64,000 nucleotides of DNA from Streptomyces sp. CB00316 (GCF_001905595.1 NZ_LIXI01000001.1:620001-684000); one strand, 5' to 3'. Positions 43,475 through 53,437 are shown, counted from the stretch's first letter. Translations and numbers: made by a program. Notes: generated by a model from the letters alone, not told the origin.

Positions 43475-44353
43475 ATGTCCGACCTCCCGCTCGCCCTCGC
43501 GCTCACCGCGGGCGTTCTCGCCGCCGTCAACCCCTGTGGCTTCGCCCTGCTCCCCGCCTACCTGTCCCTCCTCGTCCTCGGCGACGACAGTCCCACTCGC
43601 GGTGTCGCCATAACCCGGGCCCTAGTTGCGACCGCCTCGATCACCGTCGGTTTCACCGCCCTGTTCGGCATATTCGGCCTGGCCGTCCAGCCTGTGGCCG
43701 GCCAGGTCCAGGAACACCTGCCGTGGTTCACCGTCACCTTCGGCGTTCTCATGGCCGTCGCCGGTGGCTGGTTGCTGACCGGCCGCCAACTGCCCGTCAT
43801 GTTGCCGAGAGTCCGACGGGCCCCCGCCGTGACCCGGTCCATCCCCTCGATGGCCCTGTTCGGCATGGCCTACGCCACCGCGTCCCTGGGCTGCACCATC
43901 GCCCCGTTCCTCGCCATCGTCGTCTCCGCCTTCCGCAGCGGCTCCACCGCCGAGGGGGCCGTCCTCTTCGCCGCGTACGCGGGCGGTATGGGACTCATCG
44001 TCGGCGTCGCGTCCCTGACCGTAGCCCTCACCCGCAGCACAGCCGTCGGCCAACTGCGCCGGGTCGGTGCCCTCGCACCGCGCATCGGCGGCGGACTCCT
44101 CCTCCTCGTCGGGGCGTACGTCGCCTACTACGGCTGGTACGAGATCCGCGTCCAGCGCGACCCCGCCGTCACCGACCCCGTCATCGACACCGCCGGAGCC
44201 GCTCAGCGCGCCCTCGCCGACGCACTGGACTCCGTCGGCCCCACCGTCCTGGCCACCCTTCTGGCCGTGCTCCTCCTGACAGCCTGGGCGATCCGCCGCA
44301 GGCGAGCGCAGACGGAGGACCGGTCGACGGACGCATCCAGCCACAAGAGCTGA
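43475..44353 (+). CDS. ccdA: CcdA-type thiol electron transporter
   Basis: A 292-residue membrane protein of the DsbD/CcdA family. The paired cysteines are in NPCGFALLPAYL (C21) and LGCTIAPFLA (near C137), each in a membrane helix. A cytoplasmic basic tail (RRRRAQTED) ends the protein. It passes electrons from thioredoxin to the TlpA-like lipoprotein encoded just before it. Translation of the two is probably linked. Confidence 0.9.
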   Translation: MSDLPLALALTAGVLAAVNPCGFALLPAYLSLLVLGDDSPTRGVAITRALVATASITVGFTALFGIFGLAVQPVAGQVQEHLPWFTVTFGVLMAVAGGWLLTGRQLPVMLPRVRRAPAVTRSIPSMALFGMAYATASLGCTIAPFLAIVVSAFRSGSTAEGAVLFAAYAGGMGLIVGVASLTVALTRSTAVGQLRRVGALAPRIGGGLLLLVGAYVAYYGWYEIRVQRDPAVTDPVIDTAGAAQRALADALDSVGPTVLATLLAVLLLTAWAIRRRRAQTEDRSTDASSHKS

Positions 44354-44643
44354 CGCGGCGGAGACTCGCTGCGACGCCCGGCGACATTCCCCGCCGACCC
44401 GGTCGGTCTGGGCGCGGACCGGCGGGTGCGCGCGCACGCGGTCCCCGCGGTCGGGTCTACGGTGACCCGTCGAAAGCAGGGCGGCGAATGTGACGCCGAA
44501 AGCGTTCGAGCCCTCCAGCGCTTGGTCGGTGTGCGCAGTCTTCGTGTCATCTGTGGGCCCTGTCAGGGTGGTTTGGGGCACTTTCCGCGCTAACGTTCCA
44601 TCAGTTTGATCCGCAGCGCTATGAGGGGATCCGAGGACTGCAA

Positions 44644-46176
44644 ATGGCAGAGCAGCCACGTGAGCAATGGGCCACCCGCACCGGCTTTCTGCTGGCCGCC
44701 ATCGGCTCGGCCGTCGGGCTCGGCAATATCTGGCGGTTTCCCGCCATCGCCTACGAGAACGGTGGTGGCGCCTTCCTGCTGCCGTACCTCATCGCGCTCC
44801 TCTCGGCGGGCATTCCGCTGTTGATCATGGAGTACGCCATCGGGCGCAAGTACCGTCTGTCGCCCCCCGCCGCTCTGCGCAGGATGGCCCGGCCGGCAGA
44901 GGTCATCGGATGGTGGCAGGTGGCGATCTCCTTCGTGATCGCCACCTACTACGCCGTCATCATCGCCTGGGCCGTGCGGTACGTGGGGTTCTCGGTGGGC
45001 CGGCAGTGGGGCGACGACCCGGAGGCGTTCCTCTTCGGCGACTTCCTGCGGGCCCCTGAGACCCCGGGCTTCCTGGACGGCTTCGTACCAGGGGTGTTCT
45101 GGCCGCTCATCGCCGTGTGGGCGGTCGTGCTGGTCGTCCTGGCGTTCGGTATCCGGCGAGGTATCGAGCGTGCCAACAAGATCTTCATTCCGTTGCTCTT
45201 CGTCCTGTTCGCCGCGCTGGTGATCCGGGCGCTCACGCTGGACGGAGCGGCCACAGGTCTCGACGCCCTCTTCGCGCCGAACTGGTCGGAACTCGGCAGC
45301 GGCAGCGTCTGGGTCGCTGCCTACGGGCAGATCTTCTTCTCCCTGTCCATCGGCTTCGGAATCATGGTCACGTACGCGTCGTACCTGGGCCGCCGGGCCG
45401 ATCTGACGGGTTCCGCGATGGTGGCGGGGTTCGCCAACAGCTCGTTCGAGATCCTGGCGGGTATCGGGGTCTTCGCGACTCTGGGCTATCTGGCGACCGC
45501 CTCGGGGGTCGGCGTCGACGAAGTCGCCGGCGCGGGCATCGGCCTGGCGTTCGTCGCCTTCCCCGCGGTGATCTCGGAAATGCCGCTAGGTGGCCTCTTC
45601 GGCGTGCTCTTCTTCAGCTCCCTGGTGATCGCGGGGCTCTCCTCGCTGATCTCCATCGTGCAGGTGGTCGTCTCGGCCGTACAGGACCGGACCGGCATGC
45701 GGCGCATGCCGGCGGTCCTGGGGATCGGCGGTCTGGTGGCGTTGGTCTCGGTCCTGTTGTTCCCTACCGAGTCCGGCATCTATCTGCTCGACGCGTCCGA
45801 CCACTTCATCAATCAGTACGGCATCGCCCTGGCGGCTCTGGTCGGGCTGATCGTGATCGTCTGGGTGCTGCGGCAACTGCCCAGCCTCCAGCAGAACGCA
45901 GACGCCACCTCCGCCATCCGGCTCGGCCGCTGGTGGCGTATCTGCCTCGGTGTCATCACACCGCTGGTGCTGGGCTGGATGATGATCGACAGCCTACGGA
46001 CCGAGTTCGAGGAGAACTATGAGGGCTATTCGACCGGCTTCCTGCTCTCCGCAGGCTGGAGCGTCGCCATCGGCGCACTGCTGGTAGGGGTCATCCTCAC
46101 TCTGATGCCGTGGCCGGCCGGTGGCGAGGACATCGACCTGGACATGGAGTCGCCCGCTGACCGGAAGGACCGCTGA
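44644..46176 (+). CDS. Sodium-dependent amino acid/neurotransmitter-type symporter (NSS)
   Basis: A 510-residue SNF/NSS transporter. The start reads EQWATRTGFLLAAIGSAVGL, then GNIWRFPAIAYENGGGAFLL, the classical sodium-site helix 1 motif. About twelve helices follow. It probably carries an amino acid; the substrate is unclear. The stop TGA overlaps the ATG of a tiny MetS-like gene, as in actinobacterial MetP-MetS methionine systems, so methionine is a reasonable guess. Confidence 0.9.
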   Translation: MAEQPREQWATRTGFLLAAIGSAVGLGNIWRFPAIAYENGGGAFLLPYLIALLSAGIPLLIMEYAIGRKYRLSPPAALRRMARPAEVIGWWQVAISFVIATYYAVIIAWAVRYVGFSVGRQWGDDPEAFLFGDFLRAPETPGFLDGFVPGVFWPLIAVWAVVLVVLAFGIRRGIERANKIFIPLLFVLFAALVIRALTLDGAATGLDALFAPNWSELGSGSVWVAAYGQIFFSLSIGFGIMVTYASYLGRRADLTGSAMVAGFANSSFEILAGIGVFATLGYLATASGVGVDEVAGAGIGLAFVAFPAVISEMPLGGLFGVLFFSSLVIAGLSSLISIVQVVVSAVQDRTGMRRMPAVLGIGGLVALVSVLLFPTESGIYLLDASDHFINQYGIALAALVGLIVIVWVLRQLPSLQQNADATSAIRLGRWWRICLGVITPLVLGWMMIDSLRTEFEENYEGYSTGFLLSAGWSVAIGALLVGVILTLMPWPAGGEDIDLDMESPADRKDR

Positions 46177-46313
46177 TGTCCGCCAGCGCCATCGTCATGA
46201 TGGTTGTCGCCATGCTCATCGTCTGGGGTGGACTGATCGCCGCCATCCTCCGCCTGAGGGGCCACTCGGAGCCGCCGGAAGAGTTGCCGCCCGGCGCCCA
46301 CCGGGCCGAGTGA
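46176..46313 (+). CDS. metS: MetS-type small subunit of NSS transporter
   Basis: A 45-residue protein with one membrane helix (SAIVMMVVAMLIVWGGLIAA) and a short polar tail. Its ATG shares one base with the stop of the NSS gene. Such miniature partners, MetS in the methionine system of Corynebacterium, are needed for transporter activity. It is easily missed by annotation for its size. Confidence 0.8.
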   Translation: MSASAIVMMVVAMLIVWGGLIAAILRLRGHSEPPEELPPGAHRAE

Positions 46314-46613
46314 CCGAGCCCTTGCCGGCCCCTGGGAGACGTACTGGGCCGGCGGGTTCGCGGCAGACGGCCGCCACACTGTGGCGGGGTCTGCCGCGGT
46401 CCCGGGCCGTGCGGGGCCGGCTCCCGGCGGAGCCGCTCATGGTCTCCGCCATCTGCTCGGCGACCTCGAAGGCCGCATTCCCGACGGCATCCCCATCGTG
46501 GTGGACACCACCCGCGGCCGACAGATCATCGCGGGGAAAGTCGGGGGATGAGGATCCTGAAGCCGCGGTCCTGGCAGCTCGCTCATGCGGAGCCGTGATC
46601 CGGCGGACGGGGG
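46314..46613. other. Intergenic stretch with possible gene remnant
   Basis: From about 46435 to 46551 a rightward frame reads HLLGDLEGRIPDGIPIVVDT and ends soon after (RGRQIIAGKVGG, stop). It resembles the end of a real protein, but no start or family was identified, so it is left as a possible remnant. Confidence 0.3.
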
Positions 46614-47384
46614 TCACGGCCCGGCAGACGAAGGGCCGGGCACTCTCGACGCGGGCTCGGAGGCGCCGGCGCCACGTGCCAGCTCGGCCCGCAGCGCGGC
46701 CACTTCTGCTGTCAGAGCCTCCAGGAGTGCCGTCTGCCTTCTTTCCTCGGCGTTGTCCCGTTCGAAGCGAGAGATGAACCAGGCCGCGATGTTCGCCGTC
46801 ACCACACCGAGCAGTGCGATGCCGGAGAGCATCAGGCCCACGGCGAGCAGCCTGCCGAGTCCGGTGGTGGGCGCCAGGTCCCCGTAGCCCACCGTCGTCA
46901 TGGTCGTGAAGGACCACCACACGGCATCTCCGATCGTGCGGATGTTGCCGCTCGGCGCATCCCGTTCCACCTGGAGCACCGCGAGCGAACCGAACATCAT
47001 GAGTCCGACGACGGACCCCGCGACATACACGGTCATCGTGACCTGTGGAGCGTGCCTGGCTCGTCGGCCCACCAGCAGCAGTGTGGACAGCAGTCGCAGC
47101 AGGCGCAGCGGTTGGACGAGCGGCAGGGCCACTGCCAGCAGGTCCAGCGGATGGCTGCGGACGAAGGCCCACTTGCCGGGGGTGAGCAGCAGCCGCGTCA
47201 GGTAGTCGACGGCGAAGGTCGCCCACACCGCCCACTCGGCCGCCCCGCACGCGGTGCGTGCCCAAGCCGGTGCGTCCGGAGCGAGGACGGGAAGGGCGTA
47301 GGCGGCGGCGAACACCACGGCCAGTACCATCAGCGGGGTACGCGTGTGCTGTTCCCAGCGGTCCAGGGCGGTTCGATGCTTCAT
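46614..47384 (-). CDS. Potassium channel, Kv-like
   Basis: A 256-residue six-helix channel. The filter TTVGYGD is canonical for potassium. The S4 region (LVQPLRLLRLLSTLLLVGRR) has some arginines, but fewer than a true voltage sensor. A C-terminal coiled coil (ERDNAEERRQTALLEALTAE) likely supports tetramers. I chose the ATG at 47384; the longer upstream reading is Arg/Gly/Pro-rich and unlikely. Confidence 0.88.
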   Translation of the reverse strand: MKHRTALDRWEQHTRTPLMVLAVVFAAAYALPVLAPDAPAWARTACGAAEWAVWATFAVDYLTRLLLTPGKWAFVRSHPLDLLAVALPLVQPLRLLRLLSTLLLVGRRARHAPQVTMTVYVAGSVVGLMMFGSLAVLQVERDAPSGNIRTIGDAVWWSFTTMTTVGYGDLAPTTGLGRLLAVGLMLSGIALLGVVTANIAAWFISRFERDNAEERRQTALLEALTAEVAALRAELARGAGASEPASRVPGPSSAGP

Positions 47385-47575
47385 GCGGGCATCGTAGAGA
47401 CCGCGTGGGGAGCCGGCCCCGATGCGCATGTGCGCGTGAGGCCGCGGAGGGCCGCGGACCCCATTCCCGTCGCACAGCTCCTTCTCGCCCCGCCACGCGC
47501 CCCTTCTCGAAGGTCTCCCCACCTGCTCGGGTGGCCGCCAGGGCCGTCGGGAACCGATCGTGACTACCATCCCCT

Positions 47576-48841
47576 GTGACCGAAACGACCGAGCCGCCCG
47601 TTCACCGTACCCGGATATTCGCCGACCTCACCCCGCTGCGTTCCTCGCCCGACTACCGGCGGCTCTGGTTCGGCAACACCGTCTCCTGGATCGGGCAGGG
47701 CATGACGGCCCTCGCCGTGTCGCTCCAGGTCTACGACATCACCGGGTCCGCGTTCTCCGTGGGGCTCATCGGGTTCTGTTCACTCGTGCCGCTCGTGGTG
47801 TTCGGGCTCTACGGCGGAGCCGTCGCCGACACCGTCGACCGGCGCAAGCTCGGCCTGTTCAGCGCGGCGGGATCTCTCTCCCTGGCCCTCGTCCTGACGG
47901 CCGCCACCTTCGCGGGCATCGAGAACGTCGGCCTGCTGTACGCGATCGTCGCCCTCCAAGCCGTCTGCTTCGCCCTCAACGCACCCGCCCGCTCCTCGAT
48001 GATCGCCCGGCTGCTGCCGCCCGAACAGCTCCCCGCCGCCAACGCGTTGAGCTCCATGACCAGTACGACCGGTGCGCTCGTCGGCCCGATGCTGGGCGGG
48101 CTGATCGTCGGCTGGTGGGGGTACCGCGCCGCGTACACCGTCGACGCGCTCACCTTCACCGCCTCCCTCTACGCGATGTGGCGGCTGCCCTCGATGCTGC
48201 CGGACCGGGAGGACAGCGGGGCGCGCAAGCGGGCCTCCGTACTGGAAGGGCTGCGGTTCCTGGGAGGCCGTCCCACCCTCCGGATGACCTTCCTGACCGA
48301 CCTGTGCGCCATGGTCCTCGCCCACCCCCGGGCACTCTTCCCGGTCGTCGCCATCGTCTGGTACGGCGGTGACGCCCGGACCACCGGCATGCTCGTCGCC
48401 GCTCCCGCGCTCGGGGCACTCCTCGGCGGGGTGTTCTCCGGCTGGCTCGGCCGTGTCCGGCTGCACGGCCTCGCCGTCCTGCTGGCCGTCGGCAGCTGGG
48501 GCGCCGCCATCGCCGTCTTCGGGCTCACCCGGCACCTCTGGCTCGGGCTGCTCTTCCTGGCGCTCGCCGGGTGCGCCGACACCGTGTCCATGGTCTTCCG
48601 CAACACCATGCTCCAAGCGGCGGTTCCCGACGAGATGCGCGGCCGGCTCCAGGGTGTGTTCATCGTCGTCGTCGCGGGCGGGCCCCGGCTCGGCGACTTC
48701 CTGGCCGGTTCGGTCGCCGACCTCACCTCGCCCGCCGTGGCCGTCGTCGGCGGAGGCACCGCCTGCGTCGTCGCCGTCTCCCTGCTCGCCCTGAAGTGGC
48801 GCGGCTTCGCCCGCTACGACGCCCGGGACCCCCAGCCGTAG
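47576..48841 (+). CDS. MFS exporter
   Basis: A 421-residue major facilitator with 12 helices. YRRLWFGNTVSWIGQGMTAL and GGAVADTVDRRKLG fit the EntS-like drug/siderophore exporter group. No siderophore genes are near. The start is GTG. Transcription is rightward, divergent from the potassium channel. Confidence 0.85.
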   Translation: MTETTEPPVHRTRIFADLTPLRSSPDYRRLWFGNTVSWIGQGMTALAVSLQVYDITGSAFSVGLIGFCSLVPLVVFGLYGGAVADTVDRRKLGLFSAAGSLSLALVLTAATFAGIENVGLLYAIVALQAVCFALNAPARSSMIARLLPPEQLPAANALSSMTSTTGALVGPMLGGLIVGWWGYRAAYTVDALTFTASLYAMWRLPSMLPDREDSGARKRASVLEGLRFLGGRPTLRMTFLTDLCAMVLAHPRALFPVVAIVWYGGDARTTGMLVAAPALGALLGGVFSGWLGRVRLHGLAVLLAVGSWGAAIAVFGLTRHLWLGLLFLALAGCADTVSMVFRNTMLQAAVPDEMRGRLQGVFIVVVAGGPRLGDFLAGSVADLTSPAVAVVGGGTACVVAVSLLALKWRGFARYDARDPQP

Positions 48842-48963
48842 AGGCCGCGCGACGGCGTGCCCCTGGAGCGCCTGGGCGCCACCGCGGACCGGGCCACTGC
48901 TCTTTGTGGGGCTCCCTGGTGCGGACGGCGGCCCGGCAGCCGTGAGTGCCTCCCGGCCGCGGC

Positions 48964-50445
48964 TCACGTGACGATCGAGCGGGCGATCCCCGACTCCACC
49001 AGGTCCTGAGGCCGCAGGCGGAGCTGGTCGGCGGTGGCGCCCGTCTCCGACGGGGGCCGTTTAAGGATCGCCGCCGCCAGCTCGGGGGCGATGACGGAGA
49101 AGTAGCTGTCCGCCGTGACATGGGTGTTGCCCGGCGCCGCGAGGGCCAGCGCACCGCCCGAGCCGCCCTCGCCGATCACCAGCGTCGTCACCGGTACCCG
49201 GGCCGCCGCGATCGCCGCGAAGGTGTCCGCGATGGCCGCGCCCGCGCCCGCCCGTTCCGCCTCGGCGTCGTTGGCGGCGCCCGGGGTGTCGACCAGGGTG
49301 AGGACGGGGACGCCGAGCCGGTCCGCGAGCCGGATCGTGCGGGCCGCCGCGCGGTACCCGGCCGGGCGGGTCGGGGTCCCGCACTGGGCTACGTACGCGA
49401 CCGGCCGCCCGTCCGCGCGCAGGCCGAAGCCGGTCAGCAGCCCCGGGTCCGTGCCGCCGCACCTGTCCCCGTGGAGGGGGAGCCGTACGGTGAAGTAGTC
49501 CGCCAAGTACGCCTCCGCACGCGGGCGTTGCGATGAACGGGCCCGCTCCACCGCCTCCCGTCCGCTCGTGGGCAGCCCGGAGGCGGAGGACGCCTGGGCC
49601 CGCGGGAGCGGCGCGGCGTCAGGCCCGTCCACGCGGGCGGCCGCCCGGGCCTGAGGCGCCCCGGCCCCGCCCTGAGGCGCCTCGGTCTCACGCGCCTCGG
49701 CCCCGGCCCCGGCCCGCGACGCCCCACCCGCCCCCAGCGCCCGCAGCCACAGTCCCACCGTGCCCGGAAGCTCCCCGGCCGGGACCACCGCGTCCACCTG
49801 GCCCGCCGCGAACTGGCCCTCGGCCCCGTACGCGTACGGGTCCGCCTCCGGCGGCCGCACCCGGGACCCGGCGAACCCGACCTGGGCGCCCGGCAGGGCC
49901 AGCACCACGTCCGCGCCCGCCCCCACCGTCGCCCAGCCGCCGCCGGTCGTGGGGTCGCGGACCACGGCGATCTGCGGGAGCCCCGCCGCGCGCAGCCGGG
50001 TGGAGGCGGCCGCCACCCGCTGGAGCTGGGTGAGTGCGACCATGCCCTCCTGCATCCGGCTGCCGCCCGTGGCGACGAGCGCGAGCAGCGGGAGGCGCCG
50101 CGACAGCGCCAGCCCGTACGCGGCCTCCAGACGGTCGCCCGTCAGCTGCCCCAACGAGCCGCCCAGGAAGCCGAATTCGAAGGAGAGCAGCACGCACTCC
50201 CGGTCGCCGACGACCCCGGTGCCGTACACCACGGACTCGACCTCGCCCGTCCGCTCCGCCGCCCGCTCCCGCGCCGCGTCGTACCCCGCCCAGCCGAGCG
50301 GACCGTCCGGTGACAGAGTGCGCGGAGTCGGGCGGTGTTCGGTGAAGCCCGCGCCGCCCGTGAGCAGCGCGATGGTCTCCCGGGCCGACAGTCGGCCACT
50401 CGTCGGTGCCGAGGGGGCGGCGGGCTCAGCGGGCTCAGCGGGCAT
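48964..50445 (-). CDS. Fused acyl-CoA carboxyltransferase (beta-alpha)
   Basis: A 493-residue carboxyltransferase with two crotonase-fold halves. The N-terminal half (about 60-230) is beta-like (GDRECVLLSFEFGFLGGSLG, GGSRMQEGM), the C-terminal half (about 320-470) alpha-like (RLGVPVLTLVDTPGAANDAE, GEGGSGGALALAAPGNTHV). An Ala/Gly-rich linker of about 60 residues joins them. The N-terminal zinc ribbon of AccD is missing. Its ATG overlaps the end of matB by 11 bases. It probably acts on malonyl/acyl-CoA with a biotin subunit encoded elsewhere. Confidence 0.83.
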   Translation of the reverse strand: MPAEPAEPAAPSAPTSGRLSARETIALLTGGAGFTEHRPTPRTLSPDGPLGWAGYDAARERAAERTGEVESVVYGTGVVGDRECVLLSFEFGFLGGSLGQLTGDRLEAAYGLALSRRLPLLALVATGGSRMQEGMVALTQLQRVAAASTRLRAAGLPQIAVVRDPTTGGGWATVGAGADVVLALPGAQVGFAGSRVRPPEADPYAYGAEGQFAAGQVDAVVPAGELPGTVGLWLRALGAGGASRAGAGAEARETEAPQGGAGAPQARAAARVDGPDAAPLPRAQASSASGLPTSGREAVERARSSQRPRAEAYLADYFTVRLPLHGDRCGGTDPGLLTGFGLRADGRPVAYVAQCGTPTRPAGYRAAARTIRLADRLGVPVLTLVDTPGAANDAEAERAGAGAAIADTFAAIAAARVPVTTLVIGEGGSGGALALAAPGNTHVTADSYFSVIAPELAAAILKRPPSETGATADQLRLRPQDLVESGIARSIVT

Positions 50446-51940
50446 GGAGCGACCTCTTCATGATCTTGCCCAGGTCGTTACGGGGCAGCGCGTCCAGGAA
50501 GTGCACCGTGCGCGGGCGCTTGTGCGGGGCCAGTTGGTCCGCCACATGGTCCGCCAACTCTTCGGCCGGCGGCGGAGAGTCCGGGTCGGCCGCGACCACC
50601 CACGCCACGACCCGCTCGCCGAGGTCCGGGTCCTCCTCACCGGTCACGGCCGCCTCCCGGACGCCGGGGTGGCCGAGGAGCACGTTCTCGATCTCGCCCG
50701 CGCCGATCTTGTAGCCGCCGCTCTTGATCAGGTCGGTGGCCTTGCGCCCGACGATCGTGACGTACCCGTCCTCGTCCACCGTGCCGACGTCGCCCGTACG
50801 GAACCAGCCGTCCGCCGTGTGCGCTGCGGCCGTGGCGTCGGGCCGGTTCAGGTAGCCGGTGAAGAGGTTCGGGCCACGCACCTGGATCTCGCCGACAGCC
50901 TCCGGCCCCTCCAGTACCGTGCCGTCCTCCTCCACCAGGCGCAGCTCCACCCCGGCGAGCGGCGGGCCGACCGTGCCCGGGCGTGGTACGCCGTCCGCCC
51001 GGATCCCCGTGTTCATCAGGGTCTCCGTCATCCCGTACCGCTCGATCACGCGCCGCCCGGTCGCCGCCGCGATGCGCTCGTGGTCATGGACGGGGAGCGC
51101 CGCCGAACCGGAGACCAGCAGCCGCGCCCCCGCCAGCGCCCCGGCGAGCTCGTCCCGTTCGGCATCACCCGTCGGAGCGTCCCGCTCCCCGTCGCTCGCC
51201 GGGGCGTCCAGCACCTCGGCCAGCCGGTGGTACATCGTCGGTACGCCGAACAGCATCGTGCCCCCGGACCCCAGCTCGCGGGCCACCCCCTCGGTGGAGA
51301 ACTTCCCCAGGTGGCGCAGGGTGCCGCCCCGCCGCAACGGCCCGAGCACGCCCAGGATCAGCCCGTGGACGTGGAACAGCGGCAGCGCGTGGACCAGGAC
51401 GTCGTCGCCGGTCCACCCCCAGGCCTCCTCCAGCGCGTCCAGGGATGCGGCGATGGCCCGGCGGGGCAGGACGGCCCCCTTGGGCGGGCCGGTGGTGCCG
51501 GAGGTGTAGACGATCAGGGCGGGCGCCTCGGCGGGCGCCTCGCCCGGCCCGTACTCCTCCGGGGCCTCGGACGCCGCCCGCGCGTCGACCGTTACCCGCC
51601 GCAGCTTCTCCAGCGCCGGGGGCAGCTCGTCGTCCGGGCCCGCCAGGACGGCGGTGGGCTCGCTGTCGGCCAGGATGTGCGCCAACTCGGCTTCGCCGGT
51701 ACGGGGGTTGAGCGGTACGGTCGGCACCCCGGCCCGCAGCGCCGCCACCACCGCGATCACCGTCTCCGGCGTCGGGGTGGCCCAGACGGCGACCCGGCCC
51801 GCGTCCGCGATCCGTGCGGCGAGGGCGGTGGAGGCGGCGGCCAGCTCGCCGTAGGTCAGGGAGAGGGCACCGAAACGGACGGCCTCCCGGCGGGCTGCCG
51901 GGCCGGTGGGGGACTGGAGCGCGGAAAGAAGGAGGGTCAC
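50435..51940 (-). CDS. matB: Malonyl-CoA synthetase
   Basis: A 501-residue acyl-CoA ligase that is clearly of the MatB type: LTYGELAAASTALAARI, VYTSGTTGPPKGAVLPRRAI, LPLFHVHGLILGVLGPLRRG, YGMTETLMNTGIRADG, and a final lysine segment NDLGKIMKRSL. It makes malonyl-CoA or methylmalonyl-CoA from the free diacid and so could feed polyketide synthesis. A GTG at 51940 gives the usual length; a longer upstream reading is unlikely. It is coupled with the carboxyltransferase gene. Confidence 0.92.
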   Translation of the reverse strand: MTLLLSALQSPTGPAARREAVRFGALSLTYGELAAASTALAARIADAGRVAVWATPTPETVIAVVAALRAGVPTVPLNPRTGEAELAHILADSEPTAVLAGPDDELPPALEKLRRVTVDARAASEAPEEYGPGEAPAEAPALIVYTSGTTGPPKGAVLPRRAIAASLDALEEAWGWTGDDVLVHALPLFHVHGLILGVLGPLRRGGTLRHLGKFSTEGVARELGSGGTMLFGVPTMYHRLAEVLDAPASDGERDAPTGDAERDELAGALAGARLLVSGSAALPVHDHERIAAATGRRVIERYGMTETLMNTGIRADGVPRPGTVGPPLAGVELRLVEEDGTVLEGPEAVGEIQVRGPNLFTGYLNRPDATAAAHTADGWFRTGDVGTVDEDGYVTIVGRKATDLIKSGGYKIGAGEIENVLLGHPGVREAAVTGEEDPDLGERVVAWVVAADPDSPPPAEELADHVADQLAPHKRPRTVHFLDALPRNDLGKIMKRSLHAR

Positions 51941-52078
51941 GCCGGGAAGCCTAGGGGGTCGGCGCGGACCTCGCCGGGGCCCGGAGGCCGATGAGGGCAG
52001 CGTCACCCCAGGTCGGGCTCTCGGGGCCTTGCCTGACAGGCCCCACGTACCGTCAGGAAGGGACACCCCACGCATGGC

Positions 52079-53311
52079 TCACCCGTCGCGCTGGATGTTC
52101 CGCATCCGCCCGTACGCGTACACGCACCCGGCCAGCGCCAGATCGGACAAAAGCATGAAGCCGATGGCGTACGAGTCCTTGGCGCTGTAGATCGCCCCCA
52201 TCACGAGCGGTGGCACGAAACCGCCGAGCCCGCCCATCGCGCCGACGATCCCCGTCACACTGCCCACCTTCGGCTGCGGGGTCACCTGCGAGACCAGGGC
52301 GAACACGCTCCCGCTCGCGGTGCCGAGCCCGGCCGCCATGGTCAGCAGGGCGATCGTGCCGGCCGGGTTCAGCGGCGGCTCGAAGGCCTGGACGACCGCC
52401 ATCAGGGCCGCCAGCAACAGCGCGCCGGACGTCACCAGCGCCGGGTGGATCCGGTCCGAGAGCCAGCCGCCGAGCGGCCGGAAGACGACCGTGACCAGCG
52501 CGAACCCGGCCGCCTTGGTGCCCGCCTCGGTCGGTGACATCTCGTACCAGGTCTTCAGGTACGTCGGCAGATAGACCCCGAACGCCACGATCCCGCCGAA
52601 GCCGATCGCGTACAGCGCCGACAGCTCCCAGGTCACCCGCAGCTTCCCGGCCTCGCCCAGCCGGTGCACCAGCGTTGCCGTGGGGATCTTCCGGTCGGGG
52701 TGGTCGCTGACCAGGACGGCGGCGAGCAGCGCGAACACGACCAGCGCGCCCGCCACGACGAGGAACGGCAGGTTGTCGCCGTGCTTCGCGATGCGCGGGG
52801 TGAAGTAGCCGGAGAGCGCGACCCCGCCCATGCCCATCCCGAACACACCCAGTGCGGACCCCCGCCTGGCGGGCGGGAACCACGAGTTGACCAGCGGGAC
52901 ACCGATCGCGAACGTCGTGCCGCCGAGCCCGAGCAGGAAGCCGACCGCGATCATCGCGCCGTACGAGTTCTTCGCCGGGATCAGCAGCAGCACCGGCACG
53001 ATCGTCAGCGCCGACACCAGCGGGAACATCAGCTTCGCGCCGTACTTGTCGGTCAGCGCGCCCACCGGGATCCGGCCGAGCGACCCGACGAGCACCGGCA
53101 CGGCCACCAGGAACGACTGCTGGAACGAGCTGAGCCCGAGCCGGTCCCTGTAGTCGCCGGACATCGGCGCGATCAGGTTCCACGCCCAGAAGGTGAGGGC
53201 GAAGCCGATCGTCGCCATGACGAGATTGCCGTACGCCGCCGGGGAGGCTCCGGCGGCCGCCGGAGCGGGGGCGTCCGAGGGCTCGGGGGACTGCTTGACG
53301 GCGGTATCCAC
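52079..53311 (-). CDS. narK: Nitrate/nitrite transporter, NarK-type
   Basis: A 410-residue MFS carrier with 12 helices. FALTFWAWNLIAPMSGDYRD, GRIPVGALTDKYG and GVPLVNSWFPPARRGSALGV are typical of the nitrate porter family (one conserved arginine in each half). The start is GTG at 53311, after which a short Pro/Ala-rich cytoplasmic end precedes the first helix. No nitrate reductase gene is next to it. It is divergent from an Lrp-type regulator. Confidence 0.88.
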   Translation of the reverse strand: MDTAVKQSPEPSDAPAPAAAGASPAAYGNLVMATIGFALTFWAWNLIAPMSGDYRDRLGLSSFQQSFLVAVPVLVGSLGRIPVGALTDKYGAKLMFPLVSALTIVPVLLLIPAKNSYGAMIAVGFLLGLGGTTFAIGVPLVNSWFPPARRGSALGVFGMGMGGVALSGYFTPRIAKHGDNLPFLVVAGALVVFALLAAVLVSDHPDRKIPTATLVHRLGEAGKLRVTWELSALYAIGFGGIVAFGVYLPTYLKTWYEMSPTEAGTKAAGFALVTVVFRPLGGWLSDRIHPALVTSGALLLAALMAVVQAFEPPLNPAGTIALLTMAAGLGTASGSVFALVSQVTPQPKVGSVTGIVGAMGGLGGFVPPLVMGAIYSAKDSYAIGFMLLSDLALAGCVYAYGRMRNIQRDG

Positions 53312-53437
53312 ACGGCAAGTCAAGGCCGCGGGGGAGCGCACGGCCCGCCGGCCTGCGCCGACCGGGCGACAGGGGCTCCCTGCGGCTCTTCGTGGCTCCC
53401 CTCAGCCGATATCGCCACAAGCTGGGACAATCGCGGT

